Notes under the pieces: model-generated
The model's database searches: none
What the model saw: only the letters and a program-made list of their open reading frames with translations
Told to the model about the DNA's origin: nothing
Assembly: GCF_007991615.1 (NCBI RefSeq)
Contig: NZ_BJYR01000023.1
Location: 1-64,000 of the forward strand
Direction: 5' to 3'
DNA: 64,000 bases
DNA from: Novosphingobium sediminis
GTDB taxonomy: Bacteria; Pseudomonadota; Alphaproteobacteria; Sphingomonadales; Sphingomonadaceae
Part shown: piece after piece, positions 49,863 to 58,154 of the stretch
Layout: each line of letters opens with the position of its first letter
How positions within the stretch are numbered: position 1 is the first letter of the stretch
Position numbers and translations under genes: made by a program

Positions 49863-52205
49863 TTACAGTCTCCATCCGGCTTCGATCAGAAAGGTGCGCT
49901 GGGGATAGGGGTGAAACACCCAGGCGCGATCATTGGTGAGATTGTCCACACCTGCTGAAACGCGCAGCTTCTCGGTCAGCTGCCAGTTGAGCCGCAGATC
50001 GAGCGCGAAGAGTTCCGAGGTGAAGCCGAACGTGTCGCCGCGCTGGAGGCCGAACAGGTCGGTATTGGGGCGGCTGGCATAGCGCAGCCCGACCGAGCCT
50101 TGCAGCTTGTCGGTCAAATCATAGCGCAAGTTCGCGTTCACCCGCCACTTGGGGATGCGCGGGAACTGCACGCCTTCCGCGGCGAGTGCGGCGGCATTCC
50201 GCAGGGTCTTGCTATCGATGTAGGCTGCGTTGAAATCGATGTTCATGCCCTCAAGCGGCCAGTTGTGCGTCTCGGCAATGCCTTCGAAGCCGAACTGGCG
50301 GGTAAGGTCGATGTTCTTGAACGAGGATGTGGTGATCCCGTTCTGGTTGAAGCCGACGAACGAGAAGATCGTATTGTCCACCCGCTGGAAGAAGGCTGAA
50401 CCGGTGAGCTTCACCCACCCGAAATCATGCGCAACGACAAGGTTGGCGTCCTTGCTGCGTTCCGGCTTGAGCGCGGGGTCGAAGCTGTTGGGATTGAAGC
50501 TGCCATCGCCGTTGAGGCTGCCCTGAAACAGCTCGCCCACCGTGGGATAGCGCGTCGCCATCGCAAGACTGAGCTGCAAGGAGGTGCCATCGCCGAGCCG
50601 GTATTCGAAGCTGAGGCTTCCGTTTACGCCGTCGCTGCTGCGCGCGGCATAGGTATTGGCGACCGGCTGGCCCGCCAGCGGTCCGGTGCCGAGCCGCGCC
50701 AGCCCGCCATCGTAGGCACGCCAGTTGTCATAACGCACGCCCGCCGTCACGGTCAGCGCATCAAGGAACACCTGTGCCTCGCCCCAGGCCGAAAGCTGGC
50801 GCGTCTTGCCGAAGGTGCGCGAGGCAAAGGTCTGGCCCGCAGCGCTGGTCCAGTCGGCGAGGTTGGTACGGGTCTGATCGGTGCGATAGGCATTGGCGGT
50901 GAGGCCGAGTGCAAAGGCGCGGCGGCCGGTCTTGTTTTCCAGCGTCAGATCGCCGGTCCACCAGCCGGTCGGCCCTTGCGCCGCCAGAGTGCCGGCGCCG
51001 TTCGTCTTGCCCGCCACGTAGCCGTTCGAGGTGAAGGTTTCGGTGCGCGGAACCTGATAGGTCGAGATGGCGAGCCGAGCGGTCGTGTTGTCCGCGATGT
51101 CTGCCGCGAGCTTGAGGCCGGCGAGGTATTCGTCGCGCAGGGTCTTTGACCAATTGGCGCCCGAGGCGGTGTAGCTCTGCCCGCTGATGGAAACGCGCCC
51201 TTCGCACACTACATTGCCAGCCGCGTCGCGCAGATAGCAGTCCGGCGCGGTCTGGCTGTCCTCGTTGTGCCAGTAGGCGAAGAGGAACTGCCCGGTCACC
51301 GGCCCATTGTCATATCCGATCTTGAGCTTGGCTTGCTCCTGCGTGATCCGCGCGGGTGACTGGGCGGCGAAGTAGGGATTGGATGCGTTGCCCGGCGCGC
51401 CGGGAATGCCGGTTCCCGCAGCGGCGGCGCGAACATGCTCGGGATCGACCACAGCGCCGTTCACGGGCGTGCCGCCGGTGCCCGCCACCGGGTTCAGGCC
51501 AAGGAACGTCATCGGTTGCCCGGTGTTGCGGAAATAGCGGCCAGTCAGGCGCAGCGACCACGGCCCGCTCTTCTGCTTCAGGCCAATGCCGCCCTCGGCA
51601 GAGAACCCGTAGTAGTCGTCCCGCGTCGAGAACTGGCGATAGGGCTGAACGAAGCCTTGCACGGTAGCGAAGGCCTCGGTGCTGTCCGGATCGCGTGTCG
51701 TGATATTGACGATGCCGCCCATCGAATTGCCGATGTAGCGCGAGGAGTAGGGACCGTAGACGACATCGAATTGCTTGACTTCGCCGGGACCGACCACGCC
51801 CCACTTCGGCGCGAATGAAAAGCTGTTGCCGAGGAAGTTGGAGACGACGAAACCATCGACCATCACCAGCGTGCGCGCGCTCTGGGTTGAGTGCGTGCCG
51901 CGGAAGCCGGGCACACCGTTGCTGTCTCCGGAGTAGCGTTTGCGCACGAAGAAGTCGGGCGCGTACTTCATCAGGTCTTCGGTGTTGAAGGCGTTGACCG
52001 CCTCCAGTTGTTCGGCGCCAAGGCTGACGGCGAGGCCGCGCGGGGCGATCTCGATCGGGGCATCGCGCTGACCGACAACGAGGATGGAGGACTCGGGGAG
52101 GCTGGAGGAATCCGGCGCCTCGGCGGCTGGAATGGTCGTGTCCTGCGCCCGGGCGGGCACAGCGAGGCTCAGCGCAAGGCCGAGCGCAATCAGGGAAGTC
52201 TTCAT
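49863..52205 (-). CDS. TonB-dependent receptor (metal-type)
   Basis: 780 aa from ATG 52205. Signal peptide ends near VPARAQD; the plug begins SILVVGQRDAPIEIAPRG and includes FRGTHSTQSARTLVMVDG and YSSRYIGNSMGGIVNITT; the barrel ends with the aromatic strand RTFLIEAGWRL. Unlike the two catabolic receptors it is followed by a PepSY protein and preceded by DUF2946, an arrangement described for copper-type (OprC-like) receptors. Cu or Fe uptake is inferred from context; the plug does not show an unequivocal copper signature. Confidence 0.9.
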   Translation of the reverse strand: MKTSLIALGLALSLAVPARAQDTTIPAAEAPDSSSLPESSILVVGQRDAPIEIAPRGLAVSLGAEQLEAVNAFNTEDLMKYAPDFFVRKRYSGDSNGVPGFRGTHSTQSARTLVMVDGFVVSNFLGNSFSFAPKWGVVGPGEVKQFDVVYGPYSSRYIGNSMGGIVNITTRDPDSTEAFATVQGFVQPYRQFSTRDDYYGFSAEGGIGLKQKSGPWSLRLTGRYFRNTGQPMTFLGLNPVAGTGGTPVNGAVVDPEHVRAAAAGTGIPGAPGNASNPYFAAQSPARITQEQAKLKIGYDNGPVTGQFLFAYWHNEDSQTAPDCYLRDAAGNVVCEGRVSISGQSYTASGANWSKTLRDEYLAGLKLAADIADNTTARLAISTYQVPRTETFTSNGYVAGKTNGAGTLAAQGPTGWWTGDLTLENKTGRRAFALGLTANAYRTDQTRTNLADWTSAAGQTFASRTFGKTRQLSAWGEAQVFLDALTVTAGVRYDNWRAYDGGLARLGTGPLAGQPVANTYAARSSDGVNGSLSFEYRLGDGTSLQLSLAMATRYPTVGELFQGSLNGDGSFNPNSFDPALKPERSKDANLVVAHDFGWVKLTGSAFFQRVDNTIFSFVGFNQNGITTSSFKNIDLTRQFGFEGIAETHNWPLEGMNIDFNAAYIDSKTLRNAAALAAEGVQFPRIPKWRVNANLRYDLTDKLQGSVGLRYASRPNTDLFGLQRGDTFGFTSELFALDLRLNWQLTEKLRVSAGVDNLTNDRAWVFHPYPQRTFLIEAGWRL

Positions 52206-52295
52206 GGAACGGGTATCCGGTATGGCCCGCACGCCGGAACGCGCGCGGTGCGATCTGTCAGGTGGCCGCGCCAAGGGGCGCAGCCGCTTTGTCTG

Positions 52296-52688
52296 TCAGA
52301 TCAGGGCCGGTGGTCCGCGCAGGGGCGGACGGATGTAGGGTATGCCTGCCAGTGCCGGAATGCGGATGGGCGCAAATCCGAGCAGGAGCAGGAAGGCAAT
52401 CGCCAGCGCCACGAACGCCGGAAGCCCCGCATCGAGCGAGGCGAACGACAGCGAGGCATAAGGGCAGGTTTCGGCGGGCTTGGCCGTGCCCTCGCTCTTG
52501 CCGGGAATGGTGATCTGCTTGGCGAGGTGGTCGCCCGAGGCGTCACCGCAGACGAGGATGGTAAGCGCCTTGCCCTGGCTGCCGATCATGTAACCGGTGG
52601 GCACCACAGCCTTGATCACGAGCGCAACCGCGATCAGCAGCATCGCCAGCCGGAAGTGACTGCAAAGATATGCGCGCAAACGCCCCAT
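52296..52688 (-). CDS. DUF2946 family protein
   Basis: 130 aa with an N-terminal membrane segment (LAMLLIAVALVIKAVVPTGY), a short periplasmic loop with two Cys (LVCGDASGDH and ETCPYAS), and a second hydrophobic segment near the C-terminus. DUF2946 proteins are commonly next to TonB receptors of the copper type. A candidate promoter lies immediately upstream. Function unknown; His/Cys pairs suggest metal handling. Confidence 0.75.
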   Translation of the reverse strand: MGRLRAYLCSHFRLAMLLIAVALVIKAVVPTGYMIGSQGKALTILVCGDASGDHLAKQITIPGKSEGTAKPAETCPYASLSFASLDAGLPAFVALAIAFLLLLGFAPIRIPALAGIPYIRPPLRGPPALI

Positions 52689-52694
52689 GGGGGG

Positions 52695-52723
52695 GCTATA
52701 GGCGCAGCCTGTCGGATTGTCAC
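52695..52723 (-). promoter_or_regulatory. Candidate promoter of the DUF2946/TonB receptor/PepSY set
   Basis: On the minus strand GTGACA (52718-52723) and TATAGC (52695-52700) are 17 bp apart. The predicted transcription start falls at or within a base or two of ATG 52688, so the message may be leaderless if that start is right. Reading is by eye only. Confidence 0.4.
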
Positions 52724-52804
52724 CCTGATGTTGCCCGTTCGCGAACTTGCTTGCAAACGGGCAGGCCCGGCGAAGCGGGCCGCCCCTGACCGGCTGGTAA
52801 CCCC

Positions 52805-53551
52805 TCAGGCTGCGCGGAGTGCCGCGAGGAAGGTTCTGATCCGGCGAGCATTGACCCCAAGATCACCGACACCGACCCGGCTGACCGAACGCATGTCGAC
52901 GCGGGAGGACTTGCCATCGTCCGAAGGCGCGATGCGGATCACCACATCGTCATGGAAGCGGATGTAGGAAACACTCGCGGTTGCCTCGATATGGCCGCGC
53001 GCGGGGTCGCTGCTGACGATCTCCCATCCTGCCTCGTTGGCCAGACGCAGGGCGAGGCTGGTTGCCTCCGCAACGGGCTTGGCGATCGTGACCGTCTGCA
53101 GGTCAGGATAAGCCGCGCCGTGGATCTTGCGCCAGTTTTCGAGGCTGTCCACGCCAACGAGATTGTCTGCGCGCAGATGGATGGTCTCGAACTGCGGCGG
53201 ATTGGCGAGATCGGTCGTGATATCGTGGATGGTCGGCGCCGATCCTGCGGCAAACGGCCTGCTGACAATGAAGCCGACGTATACCAGCGAAACAAGAATC
53301 GCTGGAATCAGCTTGCCGCCACGCGCTTCCGGGCGCCGGCGTGTGGTGATCAGCGCCGCAAGTCCCAGCAACAATGCGATCAGCGCCACAAGAGCGCCGC
53401 CAACGAGTGCGCCGAATCCGGCGAGCTTGGGAATGAGGTCGTATCGCGCGAGGGTCAGCCCGATTACCGCGATGAGGAGCGAGGCCAGTGTGAGAAACAC
53501 TGTCCAGCGCGCGAGGCGGCTGGAGCCGGGAGCAGGTGCATGTGAAGCCAT
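52805..53551 (-). CDS. DUF1499 domain membrane protein
   Basis: 248 aa. Three predicted membrane segments (about 14-34, 43-68 and 83-98), then a periplasmic DUF1499 domain with EATASVSYIRFHDDVVIRI and the conserved end RVGVGDLGVNARRIRTFLAAL. The family is uncharacterised. Divergent from the flavoprotein operon (124-bp gap). Confidence 0.83.
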   Translation of the reverse strand: MASHAPAPGSSRLARWTVFLTLASLLIAVIGLTLARYDLIPKLAGFGALVGGALVALIALLLGLAALITTRRRPEARGGKLIPAILVSLVYVGFIVSRPFAAGSAPTIHDITTDLANPPQFETIHLRADNLVGVDSLENWRKIHGAAYPDLQTVTIAKPVAEATSLALRLANEAGWEIVSSDPARGHIEATASVSYIRFHDDVVIRIAPSDDGKSSRVDMRSVSRVGVGDLGVNARRIRTFLAALRAA

Positions 53552-53675
53552 CGGCGGATATCATCAGGAAACGGGCCTGCGGTCAATGAGGCCGTGCAAG
53601 CGTGGCATGTGGTCTGTAAGGTTCTGGAATACTGCGCGACTATGGCTGATCTTCACTGACGGAACTTGCTCGCAA

Positions 53676-54839
53676 ATGCATTCGCAATCGATGAAGCGCG
53701 TGGTCTTGGCGGGCGGCGGGCACGCGCATCTGGCCGTGCTGGCGGACTGGGCGCGCAAGCCGCTGCCCGCCGCGCGGCGCTGGCTGGTGACGTCCTCGCG
53801 CTACACGGCCTATTCCGGCATGGTTCCCGGCTGGCTGGCAGGTTTCTACAGCGCCGATGATCTGATGATCGATCTTGCGCCGCTGGCAGAACGCGCAGGT
53901 GCCGAGTTGGTGCTTGCCGATGTGATCGGCCTTGATGCGGAGAAGCGCAAGCTTGCGCTGTCGACAGGAGAAACTCTGGAATTCGATCTGCTGTCGCTTG
54001 CGACCGGAGGCGAAACCGATACTTCTGCGCTCGCTGTTGCCGGTCAGCGGCTGCTCCCGGTGCGGCCCATGTGCGGCTTCATCGCAGAATGGCGCGGCCG
54101 GATTGCAACGGACACCGGAAGCCCGCCGCAGGAGATTGTCGTCGTTGGTGGCGGCGCTGCGGGCGTCGAGTTGGCCTTCGCGATCTGCGTTGCCCACCGC
54201 CGTGCAGCAGGAATGGGCCGGGTTTCGATCGTTACGCCCGAGGAACGGTTTCTCGCCGGCCATGATGAGCGTGTGCAGGCGCTGGCAAAGTGTGCTCTCC
54301 TTGAGCGCGGCATCACCATGCATTTCGCCCATGCAGTCGGCACGGAAGGCGGCTTGCTGCTCTCGAACGGCCGATTCCTGGCGGCTGACTGCATCGTCGC
54401 CGCGACAGGCAGCCGCGCGCCGCTATGGCTCGCCCAATCGGGCCTTGCTTGCACGCCGGAGGGTTTCGTCGCGGTCGGGCCGGACATGCGCAGCACCTCG
54501 CATGACGCTATCTTTGCTGCGGGCGACATTATCGAGCGTGCCGACCGCCGGCTCGAACGATCGGGGGTCCATGCCGTGAAGGCCGGCCCCGTGCTCGCAG
54601 CCAATCTTCGCGCGGCCTTGGGGCAGGGCGCTGTGCAGCGTTACAAGCCGCGCCGCCGCACACTGTATCTCCTGGCGCTCGGCGACCGACGGGCGATCTT
54701 TTCGTGGGGGCCGATCGTTGGCACCGGACGATGGGCATGGCGCCTCAAGGATTGGATCGACCGTTCGTTCGTTCGCCGATACACCAGCCACGGAAGCGCC
54801 GCACCCGGCGCCACGACCACGCGCCGGGGGAAACCGTGA
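53676..54839 (+). CDS. FAD/NAD(P)-dependent pyridine nucleotide oxidoreductase
   Basis: About 387 aa from ATG 53676 (or 53691). FAD motif VVLAGGGHAHLAVLADWA at the N-terminus, NAD motif VVVGGGAAGVELAFAI in the middle, and the C-terminal FAD segment HDAIFAAGDII. It resembles the pyridine nucleotide-disulfide oxidoreductases that are sometimes fused to SelD and NDH-2-like enzymes. No redox-active Cys pair is visible. Its TGA overlaps the GTG of the NrtS gene. First gene of an operon with NrtS and an ECF sigma factor. Confidence 0.85.
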   Translation: MHSQSMKRVVLAGGGHAHLAVLADWARKPLPAARRWLVTSSRYTAYSGMVPGWLAGFYSADDLMIDLAPLAERAGAELVLADVIGLDAEKRKLALSTGETLEFDLLSLATGGETDTSALAVAGQRLLPVRPMCGFIAEWRGRIATDTGSPPQEIVVVGGGAAGVELAFAICVAHRRAAGMGRVSIVTPEERFLAGHDERVQALAKCALLERGITMHFAHAVGTEGGLLLSNGRFLAADCIVAATGSRAPLWLAQSGLACTPEGFVAVGPDMRSTSHDAIFAAGDIIERADRRLERSGVHAVKAGPVLAANLRAALGQGAVQRYKPRRRTLYLLALGDRRAIFSWGPIVGTGRWAWRLKDWIDRSFVRRYTSHGSAAPGATTTRRGKP

Positions 54840-55054
54840 CGACATTGCTGGCCCACATGATGTCGAGACCCGCCGTGACGGGTGCGGTAAAGGTGTCGCT
54901 GGTCGTTGGCACGTGCCTCAATGCGATCAATCAGGGATCGGCGATCTGGCACGGTGCCGGGGTGGACTGGCCGCGCTTCGGGCTCAACTATCTCGTGCCG
55001 TTTCTCGTCTCCAGTTACAGCGCGGGCAGGGCGCGCCTCGCGGGGAACGGCTGA
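54836..55054 (+). CDS. NrtS-like small membrane protein
   Basis: 72 aa from GTG 54836, which overlaps the preceding stop (54837-54839). Two hydrophobic segments: VTGAVKVSLVVGTCLNAINQ and FGLNYLVPFLVSSYSA. The RP.V..ALKV..VVGT....NQG and LVPF.VS.YS signatures match the small NrtS nitrate/nitrite transporter family as I remember it. It could equally be an uncharacterised membrane partner of the oxidoreductase. The sigma factor gene begins directly after its stop. Confidence 0.7.
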   Translation: MTTLLAHMMSRPAVTGAVKVSLVVGTCLNAINQGSAIWHGAGVDWPRFGLNYLVPFLVSSYSAGRARLAGNG

Positions 55055-55657
55055 ATGGACCCGACCGTCCGTATCAAGGGCAATGTTGCGAGCGCAACGC
55101 CGGAGTTTCTCGCGCAAATGCGCGAGGACATGCTGCGGTTCGCCCGGCTGCAACTGGGCAGCGATGACGAGGCGGAAGATGCGGTGCAGGAAGCGCTCGC
55201 GGGTGCTTTACGCAATGCCGCCGATTTTCGCGGTGAAGCTGCCTTGAAGACGTGGATCATCGCGATCCTGAAGAACAAGGTCGCCGATATCCTGCGCAAG
55301 CGGCAGCGCCTGCCGCTTGCCGCGAGCCAGATGGCGGCGCCCGATCAGGAAGGCCCTCTGCCTGCGGTGTTCGATCAGCGCGGTATGTGGCACGATGCGG
55401 CTCGGCCGGCGCGGTGGAGCGACCCCGAGGCCGATCTGCACACAACGCAGTTCCTCGCGGTCTTCGATGCCTGTCTCAACCGCCTGCCACCGCAGCAGGG
55501 ACGCGTGTTCATGATGCGCGAAGTTGTGGAACTGGGCACCGAGGAGATCTGTGCCGAGCTTGGCCTGACCATCAACAACGTCCATGTCATCCTGCACCGT
55601 GCCCGCCTTGCCTTGCGCGCATGCTTGCAGATCAACTGGTTCCAGGAAGGAGCCTGA
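55055..55657 (+). CDS. RNA polymerase sigma-70 factor, ECF type
   Basis: 200 aa. Region 2 (FLAQMREDMLRFARLQLGSD, DEAEDAVQEALAGAL) and region 4 (LNRLPPQQGRVFMMREVVEL, EEICAELGLTINNVHVILHRARLALR) are complete; there is an about 50-residue acidic/Trp-containing linker. Its ATG touches the stop of the NrtS gene. The anti-sigma-like gene follows after 2 bp. It presumably directs transcription of its own operon and stress or redox genes. Confidence 0.92.
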   Translation: MDPTVRIKGNVASATPEFLAQMREDMLRFARLQLGSDDEAEDAVQEALAGALRNAADFRGEAALKTWIIAILKNKVADILRKRQRLPLAASQMAAPDQEGPLPAVFDQRGMWHDAARPARWSDPEADLHTTQFLAVFDACLNRLPPQQGRVFMMREVVELGTEEICAELGLTINNVHVILHRARLALRACLQINWFQEGA

Positions 55658-55659
55658 TC

Positions 55660-55851
55660 ATGCTGAATTGCCATGATGCCACGTTCCTTTTTTCGCAGGG
55701 CCGCGAGCGCAAGCTGACCTTTTCGGAGCGAATGAAAGTGCGCATCCACACCAGTATATGCAGTGACTGCACCAACTTCGAGCGCCAGCTTGAGACAATT
55801 TCGGGCGCGGCCAAGGCGTTTGCCGCGCACAAGGGTAAAACGGATGACTAG
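55660..55851 (+). CDS. Small zinc-finger anti-sigma factor-like protein
   Basis: 63 aa from ATG 55660 (AGGAAGGAGC upstream). It begins MLNCHDATFLFSQGRERKLT and has H-x3-C-x2-C (HTSICSDC) at about 30-37 plus an N-terminal Cys-His, the ligands of a ZAS-type zinc site. No membrane segment, so a soluble redox- or zinc-sensing anti-sigma factor is likely (as with ChrR/RsrA types, by analogy). Too short for many gene finders. Confidence 0.75.
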   Translation: MLNCHDATFLFSQGRERKLTFSERMKVRIHTSICSDCTNFERQLETISGAAKAFAAHKGKTDD

Positions 55852-55908
55852 GGCGCATGGCGCCGGCGCCTTTCGGTGTCCGGCCAACCCGTATGCAGGA
55901 GCAGGTTT

Positions 55909-58059
55909 TTGAAACGTCTAGGTATCTTGCTTCTGTTGGTGGCGGTCGTCGCCGCATGGTTTGCGCTCGATCTCGGGCACTATCTCACCTTGGCGACGCT
56001 CAAGTCCCAGCAGGCGTGGCTGGCCACGGCTTATCGCGACAACCCGCTCATGGTGATTGGCGCGTTCTTCTTGGTTTACGTGGCCTTCACCGGGGCTTCG
56101 ATACCCGGTGCGGGTGTGCTCACCCTTGCGGCAGGAGCGATCTTCGGGCTGGCGATCGGGACCTTGCTGGTTTCTTTCGCCTCGACCATCGGGGCGACAC
56201 TGGCCTTCCTCGCCTCGCGCTATCTTTTTCAAGATGCAGTGCAGGCGCGCTTTGCTGACCGGTTGCGTCCGATCAACGCCGGCATGGCCCGCGACGGTCC
56301 GTTCTATCTGTTCACACTGCGACTGGTTCCGGTGGTGCCGTTCTTCGCGATCAACCTGCTGATGGGGCTCACCCCGATCCGCGTCTTCACATTCTTCTGG
56401 GTCAGCCAGCTTGGCATGTTCCTCGGCACTGTGGTCTATGTGAACGCTGGCACGCAGCTCGCGCAGATCGACAGCCTGCGTGACATCGCAACGCCGGGGT
56501 TGCTGCTCTCGTTTGCTGCGTTGGGCCTCCTGCCATGGGCGGGCAAAGCGATAATGGGCATGATCGTGCGGCGGCGGATCTATGCACGTTGGCAGAAGCC
56601 CAAGCAGTTTGACCGCAATCTCGTCGTTATCGGCGCGGGCGCGGCCGGGCTGGTTTCCTCGCTGATCGCTGCCACGGTGAAGGCCAAGGTGACATTGGTG
56701 GAAGCCGGCAAGATGGGCGGCGACTGCCTCAACTATGGCTGCGTGCCTTCCAAGGCCCTCATCAAGTCTGCGCGCATTGCCGATGCGATGCGGCGGGCAG
56801 ACAGTTTCGGCCTTACGCCGATGGAGCCGTCCTTCAGCTTCCCAGAGGTCATGCGCCGGATCCACGCGGTCATTGCCGAGGTGGAGCCGCACGACAGCGT
56901 CGAGCGCTATACGGGGCTCGGGGTCGATGTGGTCAAGGGCTATGCCCGCATTGTCGATCCCTGGACCGTCGAAATCGCCCGCGAGGATGGCGCTACGCAG
57001 CGCCTGACGACGCGCTCGATTGTCATCGCTGCCGGTGCTGCGCCGCTGGTCCCCGATCTGCCGGGTCTGGAAGGCTCGGGCTATGTGACGAGCGACACGC
57101 TGTGGGAGGAGTATGCCAAGCTCGATGAAATGCCGCGCCGCATCGTGATGCTGGGCGGTGGTCCGATCGGCTGCGAGCTTGCGCAGGCCTTCGCGCGGCT
57201 GGGCGCCGAAGTGACGCAGGTGGATCGCGGAGAGCGCCTGCTACCGCGCGAGGATGCCGATGTGGCGGATCTCGCCCGTGCAGCACTCGATGCCTCGGGC
57301 GTAAAGGTGCTGACCGGCCATGCCGCGCTGCGGATCGAGAACGATGCAGATGGCAAGCGCCTGATCGCGGCGAGTGCGGATGGCGAAGTCGCGATCCCCT
57401 TCGATGCGCTGATCCTCGCCGTTGGCCGCAAGGCGCGGCTGACCGGCTATGGTCTTGAGGAGCTCGGGGTCGAGGTGGAGCGTACGGTCGTGACCGACGC
57501 TTATCTCGCCACGCTCTATCCGAACATCTACGCAGCGGGTGATGTGGCTGGGCCCTACCAGTTCACCCACGTCGCCGCGCATCAGGCGTGGTATGCCTCG
57601 GTCAACGCGCTGTTCGGCCAGTTCCGCCGGTTCAAGGCCGATTACCGGGTGATCCCGTGGACGACCTTCCTCGATCCGGAGATCGCGCGCGTCGGGCTTA
57701 ACGAGCAGGATGCGCGAGCAGCAGGCGTGGCGCATGAGGTCACGATATTCCCGCTGCACGAACTCGACCGCGCGATTGCCGAGACCGCGAAGGAGGGCTT
57801 CGTCAAGGTGCTCACCCCGCCCGGCAAGGATCGCATCCTTGGCGTGACGATCGTTGGCGATCATGCGGGCGAACTGATCGCCGAATATGTGCTGGCGATG
57901 AAGCACGGCCTTGGCCTGAACAAGATCCTCGGCACGATCCACACCTACCCGACCATGTCGGAAGCGAACAAGTATGCCGCGGGCGAGTGGAAGAAGAAGC
58001 ACGCGCCCCAGCGGTTGCTTGCGCTGGTGGGCAAGTATCATGCGTGGCGGCGCGGCTGA
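55909..58059 (+). CDS. Fusion of TVP38/TMEM64 (VTT) membrane domain and mercuric-reductase-like flavoprotein
   Basis: 716 aa from TTG 55909 (GCAGGAGCAGG upstream); a GTG at 55876 would add 11 residues. The first about 215 residues are a VTT/SNARE-associated domain with several membrane helices (FTGASIPGAGVLTLAAGAIF; LVPVVPFFAINLLMG). The rest is a class-I disulfide oxidoreductase: FAD motif VVIGAGAAGLVSSLIA, redox pair GGDCLNYGCVPSKAL, NAD motif MLGGGPIGCELAQAF, dimer-interface HTYPTMSEANKYA. The HxHPT catalytic His position is Tyr here, a MerA-like change. No MerA C-terminal CysCys. Confidence 0.88.
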   Translation: MKRLGILLLLVAVVAAWFALDLGHYLTLATLKSQQAWLATAYRDNPLMVIGAFFLVYVAFTGASIPGAGVLTLAAGAIFGLAIGTLLVSFASTIGATLAFLASRYLFQDAVQARFADRLRPINAGMARDGPFYLFTLRLVPVVPFFAINLLMGLTPIRVFTFFWVSQLGMFLGTVVYVNAGTQLAQIDSLRDIATPGLLLSFAALGLLPWAGKAIMGMIVRRRIYARWQKPKQFDRNLVVIGAGAAGLVSSLIAATVKAKVTLVEAGKMGGDCLNYGCVPSKALIKSARIADAMRRADSFGLTPMEPSFSFPEVMRRIHAVIAEVEPHDSVERYTGLGVDVVKGYARIVDPWTVEIAREDGATQRLTTRSIVIAAGAAPLVPDLPGLEGSGYVTSDTLWEEYAKLDEMPRRIVMLGGGPIGCELAQAFARLGAEVTQVDRGERLLPREDADVADLARAALDASGVKVLTGHAALRIENDADGKRLIAASADGEVAIPFDALILAVGRKARLTGYGLEELGVEVERTVVTDAYLATLYPNIYAAGDVAGPYQFTHVAAHQAWYASVNALFGQFRRFKADYRVIPWTTFLDPEIARVGLNEQDARAAGVAHEVTIFPLHELDRAIAETAKEGFVKVLTPPGKDRILGVTIVGDHAGELIAEYVLAMKHGLGLNKILGTIHTYPTMSEANKYAAGEWKKKHAPQRLLALVGKYHAWRRG

Positions 58060-58098
58060 GGCAGGCAACCTGTAAGAATTGCCGAGCTTGCAAGACCA

Positions 58099-58139
58099 AT
58101 AGGCACCATGTCACGAAACCGCCTATGATCGCGGTGCCT
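58099..58139 (+). promoter_or_regulatory. Leader with two mutually exclusive hairpins
   Basis: AGGCACC (58101-58107) can pair with GGTGCCT (58133-58139), or ATAGGC (58099-58104) can pair with GCCTAT (58121-58126), but not both. The ribosome-binding site GGAGAT follows a few bases later (58144-58149) before the TTG start at 58155. A translation switch is possible but unproven. Confidence 0.3.
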
Positions 58140-58154
58140 TAGCGGAGATCCCTG

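Noticed and set aside
52764..52781. GC-rich hairpin GGCCCG...CGGGCC and the neighbouring TGCCCGTT/AACGGGCA repeat
   Set aside because: Short stems without T-run; could be chance in GC-rich DNA between two same-strand genes. Not called as a terminator.
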